A program made the translations under genes and the position numbers. Source: Enterococcus raffinosus (GTDB taxonomy: Bacteria > Bacillota > Bacilli > Lactobacillales > Enterococcaceae). From it: a stretch of DNA of 64,000 nucleotides. Under the pieces are notes generated by a model. That model saw only the letters and a program-made list of their open reading frames with translations, did not search any database and had not been told where the DNA came from. The stretch lies in NCBI RefSeq assembly GCF_018917525.1, contig NZ_JAHLOS010000015.1, positions 1 through 64,000 of the forward strand. The letters run 5' to 3'. How positions within the stretch are numbered: the stretch's first letter is position 1; every line of letters begins with the position of its first letter. Positions 1 to 8,036 of the stretch are shown here, one piece after another.

Positions 1-1234
1 CGCTGTATCGGAGATAAAAGTAAATAATGTCATCCGGGTGACCATCTTGCATCATTTTGAAAATAATATTTAAGTAATCATCCATAACTGTTTTTCGTTT
101 TTTATAGTTTCTCGGCTGACCCATCTGACAGAGGTCTTCTTCTGTCATTTGAAGATATTTCTTTAGTGTGATTGGATGAATGTTAAATTGATGGGCTAAA
201 TGAAAAGGATCCTTTTTCTCTGTTTCTGCCCAATACGTTTGAATGGTACGAATCAACTGTTGTTTTTCTCGGCGACTTTCCGCCTGTTTTTGGTACTGCG
301 GGCTACTTAGATCGCGTTTTTTATTATCAAAAACGATCTCTGAACCATCTGAATTTCTTGGAACAGAATTATCGTAAGACAACTTGGCTAAGTAGACTGA
401 ATCCGGTGTTCTTTCAACGTAAACCTTCTTGGGTTCTTGATCTAATAAGCGACCTTCATGGAAGAAAAGTGTCTGGGGGAGCTGGGAGGAAAAAATTTCT
501 TTTAGATGCGTGATCAAATTTTGAAGTAAATGAAAGCGATCAGCCACTTGTACACAATCGGGAAGGATGTCAGTAATGGCTTTAGCGTAGACGTTGGCGC
601 GATCGCGGGCTACGAATTGAATTTTTTTATGGTGGACTAACCATTCTTTTAATGTAGCGGCTGTTCGTCCCTCAAGGAGGGCAAGCAGCTGATGGTCTTG
701 CATATCGTAGATAGCTGTGGCATAGGTCTGCCCTTTTCTTATGGCTACATCATCGATCCCTATTGCTTCGACATTTGGTCGATCTTCGAATATCAATCGA
801 TCATACAGTCGTTGAATGGTATCATTGCTCACTGAGACACCTAAGAGAGCCAATACTTTACTAGCACATTCATTGCTCAAAAAGATTGCCACACCTAAAA
901 TAAAGGTATTGAGGGCATCGGTTCGAACTTGAGAAGAACGGGCAAAAGGAAGAGCTTCAGTAAAGACCTGTCTGGAGCAGTCGGGATTTGAGCAACTATA
1001 TTTGTAAAGGTTGGCGTGAAGAAATGTTTGTTTACCATGGATTGGCGTATCTTGAAGTGTTCGTTGATATGTCGCAGTTAAGGTTCGACACAACGTGCCA
1101 CAAGTAGGACAGGAACATTCATGAGGTTTTGACTTAATGAACAAATGGACTGTTTCAGAATCTTCCGAGGTATCATAGATAAAATGGTCTTCATCCAACA
1201 AAAAAGAGCACTGGGTTAATTCGGTGTAGTTCAT
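1..1234 (-). CDS. ISL3-family transposase, cut off by the window edge
   Basis: The reading frame is open from an ATG at 1234 (preceded by GAGGGG about 7 bases upstream) through to the left edge, 411 codons, so the C-terminus lies outside the window. The N-terminal part carries the paired-cysteine zinc motif of ISL3 transposases (HECSCPTCGTLC, then CSNPDC), a helix-turn-helix region, and then a DDE-type core with GIDDVAIRKGQTYAT and the run VARDRANVYAKAI followed by ADRFHLLQNL. Those blocks are characteristic of the ISL3 family, whose transposases are usually 400-450 residues, so nearly all of it is present. I see no frameshift in the visible part. I could not identify the terminal inverted repeat with confidence. 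The family call is from remembered motifs. Confidence 0.88.
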   Translation of the reverse strand, partial: MNYTELTQCSFLLDEDHFIYDTSEDSETVHLFIKSKPHECSCPTCGTLCRTLTATYQRTLQDTPIHGKQTFLHANLYKYSCSNPDCSRQVFTEALPFARSSQVRTDALNTFILGVAIFLSNECASKVLALLGVSVSNDTIQRLYDRLIFEDRPNVEAIGIDDVAIRKGQTYATAIYDMQDHQLLALLEGRTAATLKEWLVHHKKIQFVARDRANVYAKAITDILPDCVQVADRFHLLQNLITHLKEIFSSQLPQTLFFHEGRLLDQEPKKVYVERTPDSVYLAKLSYDNSVPRNSDGSEIVFDNKKRDLSSPQYQKQAESRREKQQLIRTIQTYWAETEKKDPFHLAHQFNIHPITLKKYLQMTEEDLCQMGQPRNYKKRKTVMDDYLNIIFKMMQDGHPDDIIYFYLRYS

Positions 1235-1290
1235 TCTAAAGCCCCTCTTTCTAACTATAGTATAAGACGGGAAATATCAAAATAGTACAA

Positions 1291-1338
1291 ATAGCCACAA
1301 AAAAGCAGGTACGAATGTACTTGCTTTTTTGTGGCTAT
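1291..1338 (-). terminator. Terminator after the first PTS operon (probably bidirectional)
   Basis: A long perfect-to-near-perfect palindrome: ATAGCCACAAAAAAGCA pairs with TGCTTTTTTGTGGCTAT around a GGTAC-GAAT-GTAC centre. The core stem GCAGGTAC/GTACTTGC is followed by a T-run on both strands, so it can stop the PTS operon (minus strand) and also insulate the ISL3 element. The outer arms may belong to the IS end, which I could not decide. Confidence 0.7.
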
Positions 1339-1392
1339 AACCAAACCTGAGAAAGAACCAAAAATCCTGTCGCAGCTCCGTTTTCTATCCAT

Positions 1393-1857
1393 TTACTTCC
1401 ACGTACCAATTTCTTCTCCATCGACTACCTCGATGCCCGTTTGAAAATCAAACTGATAGTCCTTTGGATTCGTAACGATCAGCATCACTACATCATCCAA
1501 TCCCGCAGAAGAGATCACCTTTCGATCAAAGCGCATCAGCAGTTCGCCAGCCTTCACCTTTTGACCTTCAGTTACGAGTAATTCAAAGCCTTCATTTGCG
1601 AGACTGACTGTATCCAGCCCTACATGGATCAATAATTCAATCCCCTCTTGTGTTTCCAGTCCAATAGCGTGCTGCATTTGCGGATTCGCCGCCTTTATTA
1701 CTCCATCAACAGGCGAAACGATCCGTCCAGCAGCTGGGTAAATAGCCAGGCCCTCACCCATCATTCCCGTTGAAAAAACCTCATCCTTTACTTCAGTTAA
1801 AGGGGCAACCTTACCAGTTACAAAAGCATCTAGCTTTTTCTTCTTCTTAAAAAACAT
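1393..1857 (-). CDS. PTS glucose-family EIIA domain protein
   Basis: Single-domain EIIA of the glucose superfamily (Crr/PTS_EIIA_1), 154 residues from the ATG at 1857. It accepts phosphate from HPr and passes it to a cognate EIIB in the cytoplasm. The sequence shows the family signature, with the phosphorylatable His in LLIHVGLDTV and the preceding GVIKAANPQMQHAIG block; the N-terminus is a Lys-rich linker. A GTG three bases upstream overlaps the stop of the deacetylase gene, but the ATG is better spaced from AAGGAAG. It is the last gene of the antiterminator-controlled operon and probably serves the EIIBC encoded upstream. The alpha-glucoside EIICB at 53.6 kb has no EIIA of its own in this window, so this protein might serve it too (inference). 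Confidence 0.9.
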   Translation of the reverse strand: MFFKKKKKLDAFVTGKVAPLTEVKDEVFSTGMMGEGLAIYPAAGRIVSPVDGVIKAANPQMQHAIGLETQEGIELLIHVGLDTVSLANEGFELLVTEGQKVKAGELLMRFDRKVISSAGLDDVVMLIVTNPKDYQFDFQTGIEVVDGEEIGTWK

Positions 1858-1859
1858 CA

Positions 1860-2645
1860 CTACACTTCCTTATACGAAATCAGTTCAATCTTTAATTGCT
1901 CTAAACGATCCTTAACCGCTGGATCAGTGAGAAACGCCACCTCGGCAGTTCGTGGAATCAATAATGAAGAATTCTTTAGAATATAATCATCTAAATAGCC
2001 TGGATGGAAAATCATCATATCCACACCATCGTCATGTAAATTGGCAAGCAGCTTTTCCAATGTACGATAAGGATCATAATCAGCCTGCATCGATTCCATA
2101 TACAGATAGACCTTCGTTCCATTCACATCGATAAAGGCATCCTCCGTCAAAGAATTCGGCCCTTGACCTTGAGGCAATCCAGAATATTTCAATCCATGCT
2201 CCGCCGCGAATTGCTCCATCGCTTTAAAATAATTGGCACTGGTTACCGCATGCCCTTCAAAATAATCCGGTTTTCTGCCAAACAGCTCTAAAAATCGTTG
2301 ATATTGTGCTTCAATCTCTAACATGACCTCCGAAAAAACAACGAAATCTTCAGTCGCCTCTCGATACATTTTAGAGGATTTAAAATTGCCTTCCTCATCA
2401 ACCAAAGAAGGGATCTGTTCAGGATCAGCCAATGGTTTTCCAACACAGATATTGGTGTGTTGGCTAAAGGCGATCGGTTCATTTTTCAGCAAATCAACTC
2501 CATGAGCTGTGGTCGGCATGTTTACCATGACCCCCACGCTCCGGATCAAGCCTTCCTTTACCGCTTTTTCAATCCCATAATTGACCGCTTCCGAATAACC
2601 GAGGTCATCGGCTCTAAACAAGACTTTCTTCGAGTACTTCGTCAT
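1860..2645 (-). CDS. YdjC/ChbG-family carbohydrate deacetylase
   Basis: 261 residues. The family comprises metal-dependent deacetylases acting on N-acetylated sugars; E. coli ChbG deacetylates chitobiose derivatives. The N-terminal metal/catalytic Asp pair is visible in RADDLGYSEAVNYGI, with candidate metal-binding His in FSQHTNIC and FEGHAV and a further one in MIFHPGYLD. It belongs to the FEGHAV branch rather than the HHHVH branch represented by the gene at 55.2 kb. The start overlaps the end of the PTS permease gene by 32 bases, with AAGGAGG 12 bases upstream, suggesting translational coupling. Its place in a PTS operon suggests that the imported substrate is an N-acetylated sugar or oligosaccharide phosphate; the exact substrate is not readable from sequence. 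Confidence 0.87.
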   Translation of the reverse strand: MTKYSKKVLFRADDLGYSEAVNYGIEKAVKEGLIRSVGVMVNMPTTAHGVDLLKNEPIAFSQHTNICVGKPLADPEQIPSLVDEEGNFKSSKMYREATEDFVVFSEVMLEIEAQYQRFLELFGRKPDYFEGHAVTSANYFKAMEQFAAEHGLKYSGLPQGQGPNSLTEDAFIDVNGTKVYLYMESMQADYDPYRTLEKLLANLHDDGVDMMIFHPGYLDDYILKNSSLLIPRTAEVAFLTDPAVKDRLEQLKIELISYKEV

Positions 2646-4035
2646 TTTCTTTTACGTCCTCCTTGATACTTAAAACATAAGTCACTGCCGCAGATACGAT
2701 AAAGCCGATCCCGCAAGCAATGAAGCCGTTGATCATATTGGCATTGGTCCCGCCTACAAATGAAATCAAACAGGCGAAATTCGCCACTGGAATTAATGTA
2801 TAGGCAGTCACCCCTGTCAATCCAGCATAAAGACCACCAGCTAGACCTCCTGCCATCAGTCCAATGAATGGTTTTCTGTAACGCACACCTAAGCCATAAA
2901 CACCTGGCTCAGTCACACCGCCAACTAAACAAGCAGCTAGAAAACTAAAGGCCAGCGCCTTTTCATTTTTATTGCGTAAGCGTAAGAAGGAGCCTAGACA
3001 CATTCCCGCCACACACATGCTGGAAATGATCGCCGCAGGTGTTACCAGTGAATCCTGTCCGTTTTGGGCAAAGAGTGTAATCATCGTTGAGATCATCAGC
3101 AAGTGCATGCCTGTCATTACCAAGAATTGCCATAACGCCGCAATCACTGCTACAGCCTAGAATCCACCAATCGCATCTAGTGACAATAAGAATTTACTAA
3201 TGTGTTCCCCCGCAACAAATCCAGCAGGTCCTAAGACAATTAACGTGATTGGCAGCATGACCACCATCGTCAATGTTGGCGTAAAGATTGTTCCTAAAGT
3301 AGACGGAATCACCTTCTTAAAGAATTTTTCTACATACGACATGATCCAAATCGAGAGAATCATTGGAAGCACTGTGCTGGCATAATTCTGTGTAGCAACG
3401 GGAATCCCGAGAATATCAAAAGCTGCTCCATCTGCCGTGATTTGCGTAAACGTCGGATGAAGCAGAACGCCCCCTAAAAACATCCCTAAAACTGGCGTAA
3501 CGCCAAATTTTTTCGCAGCAGTATACCCCAAGAAAACCGGGAAGAAATAAAATCCCGCATCGCCGACAAATGTCAATAACGTAGCTAAAGAGCTGCCTTC
3601 ATGAATCCAGTTCAACATGGATGGTCCGAAAACGGCCATGACCATTTTGAACATTGAGGCCGCAATCAGCACAGGAATTAACGGTGTTAGACTTCCTGCC
3701 AAATAATCCAAAACCTTATTTCCTAATCCCTTTAAAGTAAAGGGCTCTTTTTCTTCCTTCGCTTCTACTTCTTCCTGCTCCTGTGCTCTGTCAGTCAGAT
3801 CCAGCAAAACATTGTAGACCTTATTTACGGTTTGTCCAATGATGATCTGATATTGTCCGCCAGATTGGACAACGCCTAAGACACCAGTCGTTGACTTTAA
3901 GCTCTCTTCATTTACTTTGCTTTGATCCTTCAGATTAAAACGCAGACGCGTCATGCAGTGGGTCATATTTGAAATGTTCTCTTTGCCGCCAACATTTTCT
4001 AAGATCGTTTGTGCTAATTCATTAAATTTAGTCAT
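2614..4035 (-). pseudogene. PTS EIIBC permease (glucose/sucrose/beta-glucoside class) with an in-frame amber stop
   Basis: Read through one stop, this is a 473-residue EIIBC, a normal length for TreB/SacP-like permeases. Residues 1-85 are EIIB with the phosphorylation site Cys in MTHCMTRLRFNL; the rest is the membrane EIIC domain. At 3157-3159 a TAG follows LLSLDAIGGF, and the same frame continues without any shift as AVAVIAALWQFLVMTGMH, a typical EIIC segment, to 2614. So the lesion is a single nonsense codon, not a frameshift. A GTG at 3147 could in theory restart translation, but it has no obvious ribosome binding site. It lies between the antiterminator gene (8-base overlap) and the deacetylase gene. 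The product is probably non-functional unless the amber codon is read through. Confidence 0.88.
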
Positions 4036-4873
4036 CTTTTTTTCTCCTTACATTTTTTTCGTATAATCGGTTCATATGAATCATTAAATAGACCAGTTCA
4101 TCTTCATTTGATTCAATGCCATAAAATTGCGCAATCAATGTGCCAACCTTTTGTGCCAGCTGATAGATCTCCGGATGCTGCTCCTTGATCGAATCCAGCA
4201 TCTCCATTCCAGGACCAATCAGCTCTTCACCGCTGCGCATCCGCTTCAAGTAATAAAACATGTGCATACAAAAACGATTGTAGTTAAACTCATCACGATC
4301 GATCACAATGTGCAGATCCTGCTCGATTAAATAAGTTGTCTGCTGAATAATTTCTTCAATCAATACTTCTTCCTGGGAAATTTTATATTCCGATTGACTA
4401 TTAACAAAGTGCATGGTGATACTCGTCAATTCCCCTTTCGGCAAGACGATATGTGTCTGCTCCTGAATCATTTTGACGGCCTTTTCCGCCAGAAAGCTCT
4501 CCTTTGGATACATCTGCGCAATCTCATAGGAATAATTCATTCGAACATTTTTATAGGTCGTCAAACGCTGAATGGAAAACTGAATGTGATCAGCCAAACT
4601 AAAGACCAACGTCGGATTCAGCTGCCCATTCAATTCCTCTTGTGCCATGCTGACAATCTCCGCACTCAAATTCAAAATCTCCTCCGGTATTTCCTTCAAT
4701 AGTCCTTCAAAATATTCGCTTAGCTTGTAAAATGTCATGGTAATCTTGTTCAAATCCGTTAACTCATAAGGCGTTTTGGGAAATCCTAATCCTTTGCCAA
4801 AAGCAATCAAATGGTTGCCATTGCCATCAATCGCTTCAGCGACATTATTATTAATTTTCTTAATAATCTTCAT
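4028..4873 (-). CDS. BglG/LicT-family transcription antiterminator
   Basis: 281 residues. An N-terminal CAT RNA-binding domain (about 1-55: MKIIKKINNNVAEAIDGNG, then FGKGLGFPKTPYE) is followed by two PTS regulation domains (PRD1 about 65-170, PRD2 about 170-280). These carry the conserved His in SLADHIQFSIQR, ITMHFVNSQ, FCMHMFYYLKR and YLMIHMNRLYE, which are phosphorylated by HPr or EIIB in this family. It binds a ribonucleic antiterminator in the leader RNA and prevents the terminator from forming when sugar is present. A RAT/terminator pair lies directly upstream of its own gene, so the whole operon is expected to be autoregulated. It overlaps the EIIBC gene by 8 bases. Length is normal for the family (about 280). 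Confidence 0.93.
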   Translation of the reverse strand: MKIIKKINNNVAEAIDGNGNHLIAFGKGLGFPKTPYELTDLNKITMTFYKLSEYFEGLLKEIPEEILNLSAEIVSMAQEELNGQLNPTLVFSLADHIQFSIQRLTTYKNVRMNYSYEIAQMYPKESFLAEKAVKMIQEQTHIVLPKGELTSITMHFVNSQSEYKISQEEVLIEEIIQQTTYLIEQDLHIVIDRDEFNYNRFCMHMFYYLKRMRSGEELIGPGMEMLDSIKEQHPEIYQLAQKVGTLIAQFYGIESNEDELVYLMIHMNRLYEKNVRRKKDD

Positions 4874-4893
4874 TAACTCTTCCGCCTTTCCAA

Positions 4894-4968
4894 TAAAAAA
4901 ACTCTTTGAGCGCGCACTACACCCTCCTTTTTCAAAGAGAATGGTAATGCCTCAAAGAGTAACAATCC
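4894..4968 (-). promoter_or_regulatory. RAT antiterminator site overlapping a leader terminator
   Basis: On the minus strand the leader contains GGATTGTTACTCTTTGAGG followed by CATTACCATTCTC, which starts exactly like LicT/SacY-type RAT sites (GGATTGTTACT). Its inner arm CTCTTTGAG also pairs with CTCAAAGAG about 40 bases further on, followed by seven Ts: an intrinsic terminator mutually exclusive with the RAT fold. This is the standard BglG-family switch in front of the PTS operon. The downstream half of the RAT is less canonical (no GGCAAAACC). Confidence 0.82.
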
Positions 4969-5079
4969 ATTTTTATTTAATTTTCACTATAAATCATAGT
5001 TGATTAGTAAAACGTTGTCAATATATGACTCAATTTTATTTATTCAAAATCTTTACGTGTTCTAAAAAAAGAGAACAGG

Positions 5080-5931
5080 TTATAGTTCCTCATGCGCCGC
5101 AAGCCACTGCTTTACTTCAGCTACTAGCTCATCAGGGTAAGGATAGTGATAATGCTCCGCCAACTTACGTGATAGCCCTTCATACAGCATAATCGTTTTC
5201 TGCAACGCACGCCAGCTGTCTGCCGCATCAAAATGACCAAATACACCATTCAACTGCTGGAAGATCTCTTCATCTACCCATTCGTAGATAAAGCGACCAG
5301 CATGCCATGTATCATAATTTTCGCCATGGACCATTTTCTCGTACCATTCGATCGTCTGCAGCAGCACCTGTTTACATTCGGTATCCCGCAGCTTAACAGT
5401 CCATAATTCATTCCGTAAAATCTGTTTGCCCAAATACAAGGCAAGAAACCAAAAAGTGTTCACTGTATAATCGAAGGCCTCTGCCGTGATTGGCGAAGCT
5501 TTTGGCCATTCAAATTTTTCAGGAATCAGCCGTTGAGCCTCTCCTGTCTTATCCAGCAGCACTCGTGCGCCACGACGAAACCAGTCAAACGGCTCATTCT
5601 TAGCTAACTCGGCTTGATAGTTCGCGTACGAGGTAATCACAAAATCCACTTGAAAGCCGCCTTCAAATAAGGACAGCCACTCCAAACCAGCACCACTTTC
5701 GAATGGGATTGCTATGTTCAACTTACCAAGATTTCCGATCCAATCCTTCGAATTAAGATACCGCTTCGGATCATCCACATACATTTGGATATCCATATCG
5801 GAATACTCATCGGCCCCATGATCAATCCGTGCTCTCGAACCGGCCACATAAGCTACACGAACATCCGACTGCTCTTGCGCCCATTTGACAAAACGCTGTT
5901 CGACTTTCTTATAGAACGCTGCACTTTCCAT
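5080..5931 (-). CDS. Aminoglycoside 6-adenylyltransferase-like nucleotidyltransferase (AadK/ANT(6) family)
   Basis: 283 residues, the usual length of the family (AadK about 284). The nucleotidyltransferase core is visible: YVAGSRARIDHGADEYSDMDI, i.e. GS plus the DxD metal ligands, then FVITSY and the all-helical C-terminal domain with LRDTECKQVLLQTIEW and HAGRFIYEWV. Members adenylylate streptomycin in the cytoplasm; chromosomal homologues often give low-level or no resistance, so I do not claim a resistance phenotype. It ends the short operon with the HAD phosphatase gene, which stops 32 bases upstream. Codon use and context look native rather than transposon-borne. Confidence 0.87.
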   Translation of the reverse strand: MESAAFYKKVEQRFVKWAQEQSDVRVAYVAGSRARIDHGADEYSDMDIQMYVDDPKRYLNSKDWIGNLGKLNIAIPFESGAGLEWLSLFEGGFQVDFVITSYANYQAELAKNEPFDWFRRGARVLLDKTGEAQRLIPEKFEWPKASPITAEAFDYTVNTFWFLALYLGKQILRNELWTVKLRDTECKQVLLQTIEWYEKMVHGENYDTWHAGRFIYEWVDEEIFQQLNGVFGHFDAADSWRALQKTIMLYEGLSRKLAEHYHYPYPDELVAEVKQWLAAHEEL

Positions 5932-5963
5932 CCCACACCCTCTTTTCTATCGATCATTTTTCG

Positions 5964-6737
5964 TTAAATCCAGCCAAACTTCAGACAAGCATTATAGATT
6001 CCATCGTCAACATTGCGATCGGTCACATAATCCGCCTGCACTTTCAGTTCATCCACTGCATTGCCCATCGCAATACTCGTCCAGCGCTTATCAAACATCA
6101 CCAGATCATTCACGTCATCGCCAAAGACCACCACATCCTGCACTGGTCTGTCAAAATAATCCAAGACATCGAGAATGCCCTGCTTTTTGTTATCATGCTG
6201 ACACATCGTATATTCCGGCACGAAACGCAGCTTCGAAAAATTTATCGGTTCAGGAATTAAGTGATCCTGCTCCATCGGTAACGCCAAATAGAACTTAAAA
6301 ATATCCGCCGCTTCATCCACGTTGAAGGCTGGATCAATAAAATAGTCTGTCGGCTCCTGTCTTGGCCCCACCTGTTCTCTAAAAAGATCATTTTTCGCAT
6401 AGACCTTCTCCGAGTCATCCGTCGCGATCAATACACCGATGCCTTGTTCCTCTGCCTGGTGAATCACTGCCAACGCTTCTTTTTTATCTAACGGTGTATT
6501 CTTCACCAATTTATTTTTAATCACCACACCCATGCCGCCTGAGCACACCATGTTTTCCAGGCCTAGCTCCTCCAATAAGCCGCGACACTTATAGTGCGCG
6601 CGTCCAGTGGCGATCGAAACAAAATGCCCATTTTCCTCTAAAAGCTCCAGTGCCCGCTTCGCACTAGGCACCACCTGTCCTGTACTACGGTCCGTCAATG
6701 TCCCATCAATATCAAAGAAAAACAACTTCTTTTCCAT
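5964..6737 (-). CDS. Cof-type HAD-IIB phosphatase
   Basis: 257 residues. All HAD motifs are visible: motif I FFDIDGTLTDRS (nucleophile and acid Asp), motif II in FVSIATGRAH, the motif III Lys probably in the KLRFVPEYTM region, and motif IV VVVFGDDVNDLVMF. The large IIB cap lies between motifs II and III. Such enzymes dephosphorylate sugar phosphates or cofactors; the substrate cannot be told. AAGGAGCGGGTGAAGGA precedes the ATG. It is transcribed with the nucleotidyltransferase gene downstream; no functional link between the two is evident. Confidence 0.9.
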   Translation of the reverse strand: MEKKLFFFDIDGTLTDRSTGQVVPSAKRALELLEENGHFVSIATGRAHYKCRGLLEELGLENMVCSGGMGVVIKNKLVKNTPLDKKEALAVIHQAEEQGIGVLIATDDSEKVYAKNDLFREQVGPRQEPTDYFIDPAFNVDEAADIFKFYLALPMEQDHLIPEPINFSKLRFVPEYTMCQHDNKKQGILDVLDYFDRPVQDVVVFGDDVNDLVMFDKRWTSIAMGNAVDELKVQADYVTDRNVDDGIYNACLKFGWI

Positions 6738-7093
6738 TCCTTCACCCGCTCCTTCAGCTTCATTCCATTCGGTTTCAATTGTATCATAGAGAGTGAGGAA
6801 ATCGCTTAAATTCTCAAATAGCCAAGAAGGATGTTTCTGTTCTGTCCAACTAAAATTTGTTGTTCACAACCAATCAAAATTTTTATCCTATGTACTCCTT
6901 TTAAAAATAAAGCTAGTCGTGACTAATTTTTTTCAAAGTATCCCTCGACTTTATTATTTTGATTTTTCTATGGTAAATCGCAAACGAGCTAAGAGACCTA
7001 CCAATCACATCGGTTATCTAAAGAATTTTTAATCCACGAAATCCCGCAAATATGTTAAACTCAGACAAAAGCAAAAAAAAGAGGAGAATTCTT
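6738..7093. other. Intergenic region between divergent genes
   Basis: About 355 bases separating the HAD gene (minus) from thyA (plus). It must hold both promoters. I see AT-rich stretches such as TATGTTAAAC just before thyA, but no promoter or operator I would defend, and no credible gene. Confidence 0.5.
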
Positions 7094-7969
7094 GTGACTG
7101 AATATACTGGCTTCGACAAAATTTACCGCGACATCGTCATGGATATTATTGAAAACGGCACGGATCAAGACCCTGCCTTGGTTCGGGCAAAATATGCCGA
7201 TGGCAGCCCTGCTCCTACTCGTTTTATTCAAGGCGTCAACTTTAAGATCACCCCAGCAGATGGCATTCCGATCTTAAAATCAAAACGTGTCTTCCAAAAA
7301 ACACCCTTGATTGAATTGGAATGGATCTGGCAAGAATTATCCAACGACGTAACTTGGCTGCAGGAGCATAACTGTAAAGTCTGGAATGAATGGGTTGACG
7401 ACAACAATACCATCGGCAAAGCATACGGCTACCAATTAGCCAAAAAATGCCGCAAGCTGCCAGACCATGAAGAAAAGCTTAATCAGGTCGAATACGTGTT
7501 GCATCAATTAGAAAACAATCCCGGCTCTCGACGTATTATGACTAGCCTGTGGGATGTCGATGATCTAGACGAAATGACCCTAGAACCCTGTGTCTGGGCA
7601 ACCAATTGGAAGGTCAATAATGGTGTTCTTGATCTGCATGTCAAACAGCGCTCCGCTGACATGGCATTAGGCCAACCCTTCAACACCTACCAATACGCGG
7701 TCCTGCATCGCCTAATTGCTGACCAGCTCGGCTTTGAGCTTGGTACGATGCACTGGTGTATCGATGATGCTCACGTTTACGATCGCCATATCGATGCTTT
7801 GAAGGAACAATTGTCTCAGCCAATCCCTGATAGCGAACCAACACTTGTCTTACCAGATAAGTTCGATGAGAATGGCAACCAACGCTCCTTCTTTGAACGC
7901 CGCTTATCTGATGTGAAGCTGGAAGACTACGAGCATAACGGCGTGATTAAATATGAAATAGCGGAATAG
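7094..7969 (+). CDS. thyA: Thymidylate synthase
   Basis: Converts dUMP and methylene-tetrahydrofolate to dTMP in the cytoplasm. The start is the GTG at 7094, with AGGAG 8 bases upstream, giving 291 residues; an earlier ATG at 7052 has no ribosome binding site. Family motifs: catalytic Cys in LEPCVWATNW, phosphate-binding Arg pair in PGSRRIMTSLW, the dUMP-contacting block QRSADMALGQPFNTYQYAVL, and DDAHVYDRHIDALKEQL. It belongs to the Bacillus/phage phi3T-like ThyA branch. No folA follows; transcription runs straight into a bidirectional terminator. Confidence 0.96.
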   Translation: MTEYTGFDKIYRDIVMDIIENGTDQDPALVRAKYADGSPAPTRFIQGVNFKITPADGIPILKSKRVFQKTPLIELEWIWQELSNDVTWLQEHNCKVWNEWVDDNNTIGKAYGYQLAKKCRKLPDHEEKLNQVEYVLHQLENNPGSRRIMTSLWDVDDLDEMTLEPCVWATNWKVNNGVLDLHVKQRSADMALGQPFNTYQYAVLHRLIADQLGFELGTMHWCIDDAHVYDRHIDALKEQLSQPIPDSEPTLVLPDKFDENGNQRSFFERRLSDVKLEDYEHNGVIKYEIAE

Positions 7970-7970
7970 A

Positions 7971-8013
7971 AAATAGAGCAGCAGACGATTATCGGTCGTT
8001 TGCTGCTCTATTT
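7971..8013. terminator. Bidirectional terminator between thyA and the convergent surface-protein gene
   Basis: AAATAGAGCAGCAGACGA pairs with TCGTTTGCTGCTCTATTT around a 7-base loop, with A- and T-tracts on the outside, so it can terminate both convergent genes. The core AGCAGACGA...TCGTTTGCTGCT recurs at 9757-9788. Confidence 0.85.
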
Positions 8014-8036
8014 GTATTGCTCTACATTTTGTTTTT

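Noticed and set aside
3145-3159. Programmed frameshift in the EIIBC gene
   Set aside because: The frame does not change across the stop; it is a plain TAG, with no slippery sequence.
5080-5931. Acquired aminoglycoside resistance cassette
   Set aside because: The gene looks chromosomal, in an operon with a HAD phosphatase, with no IS, integron or plasmid context; resistance cannot be concluded.
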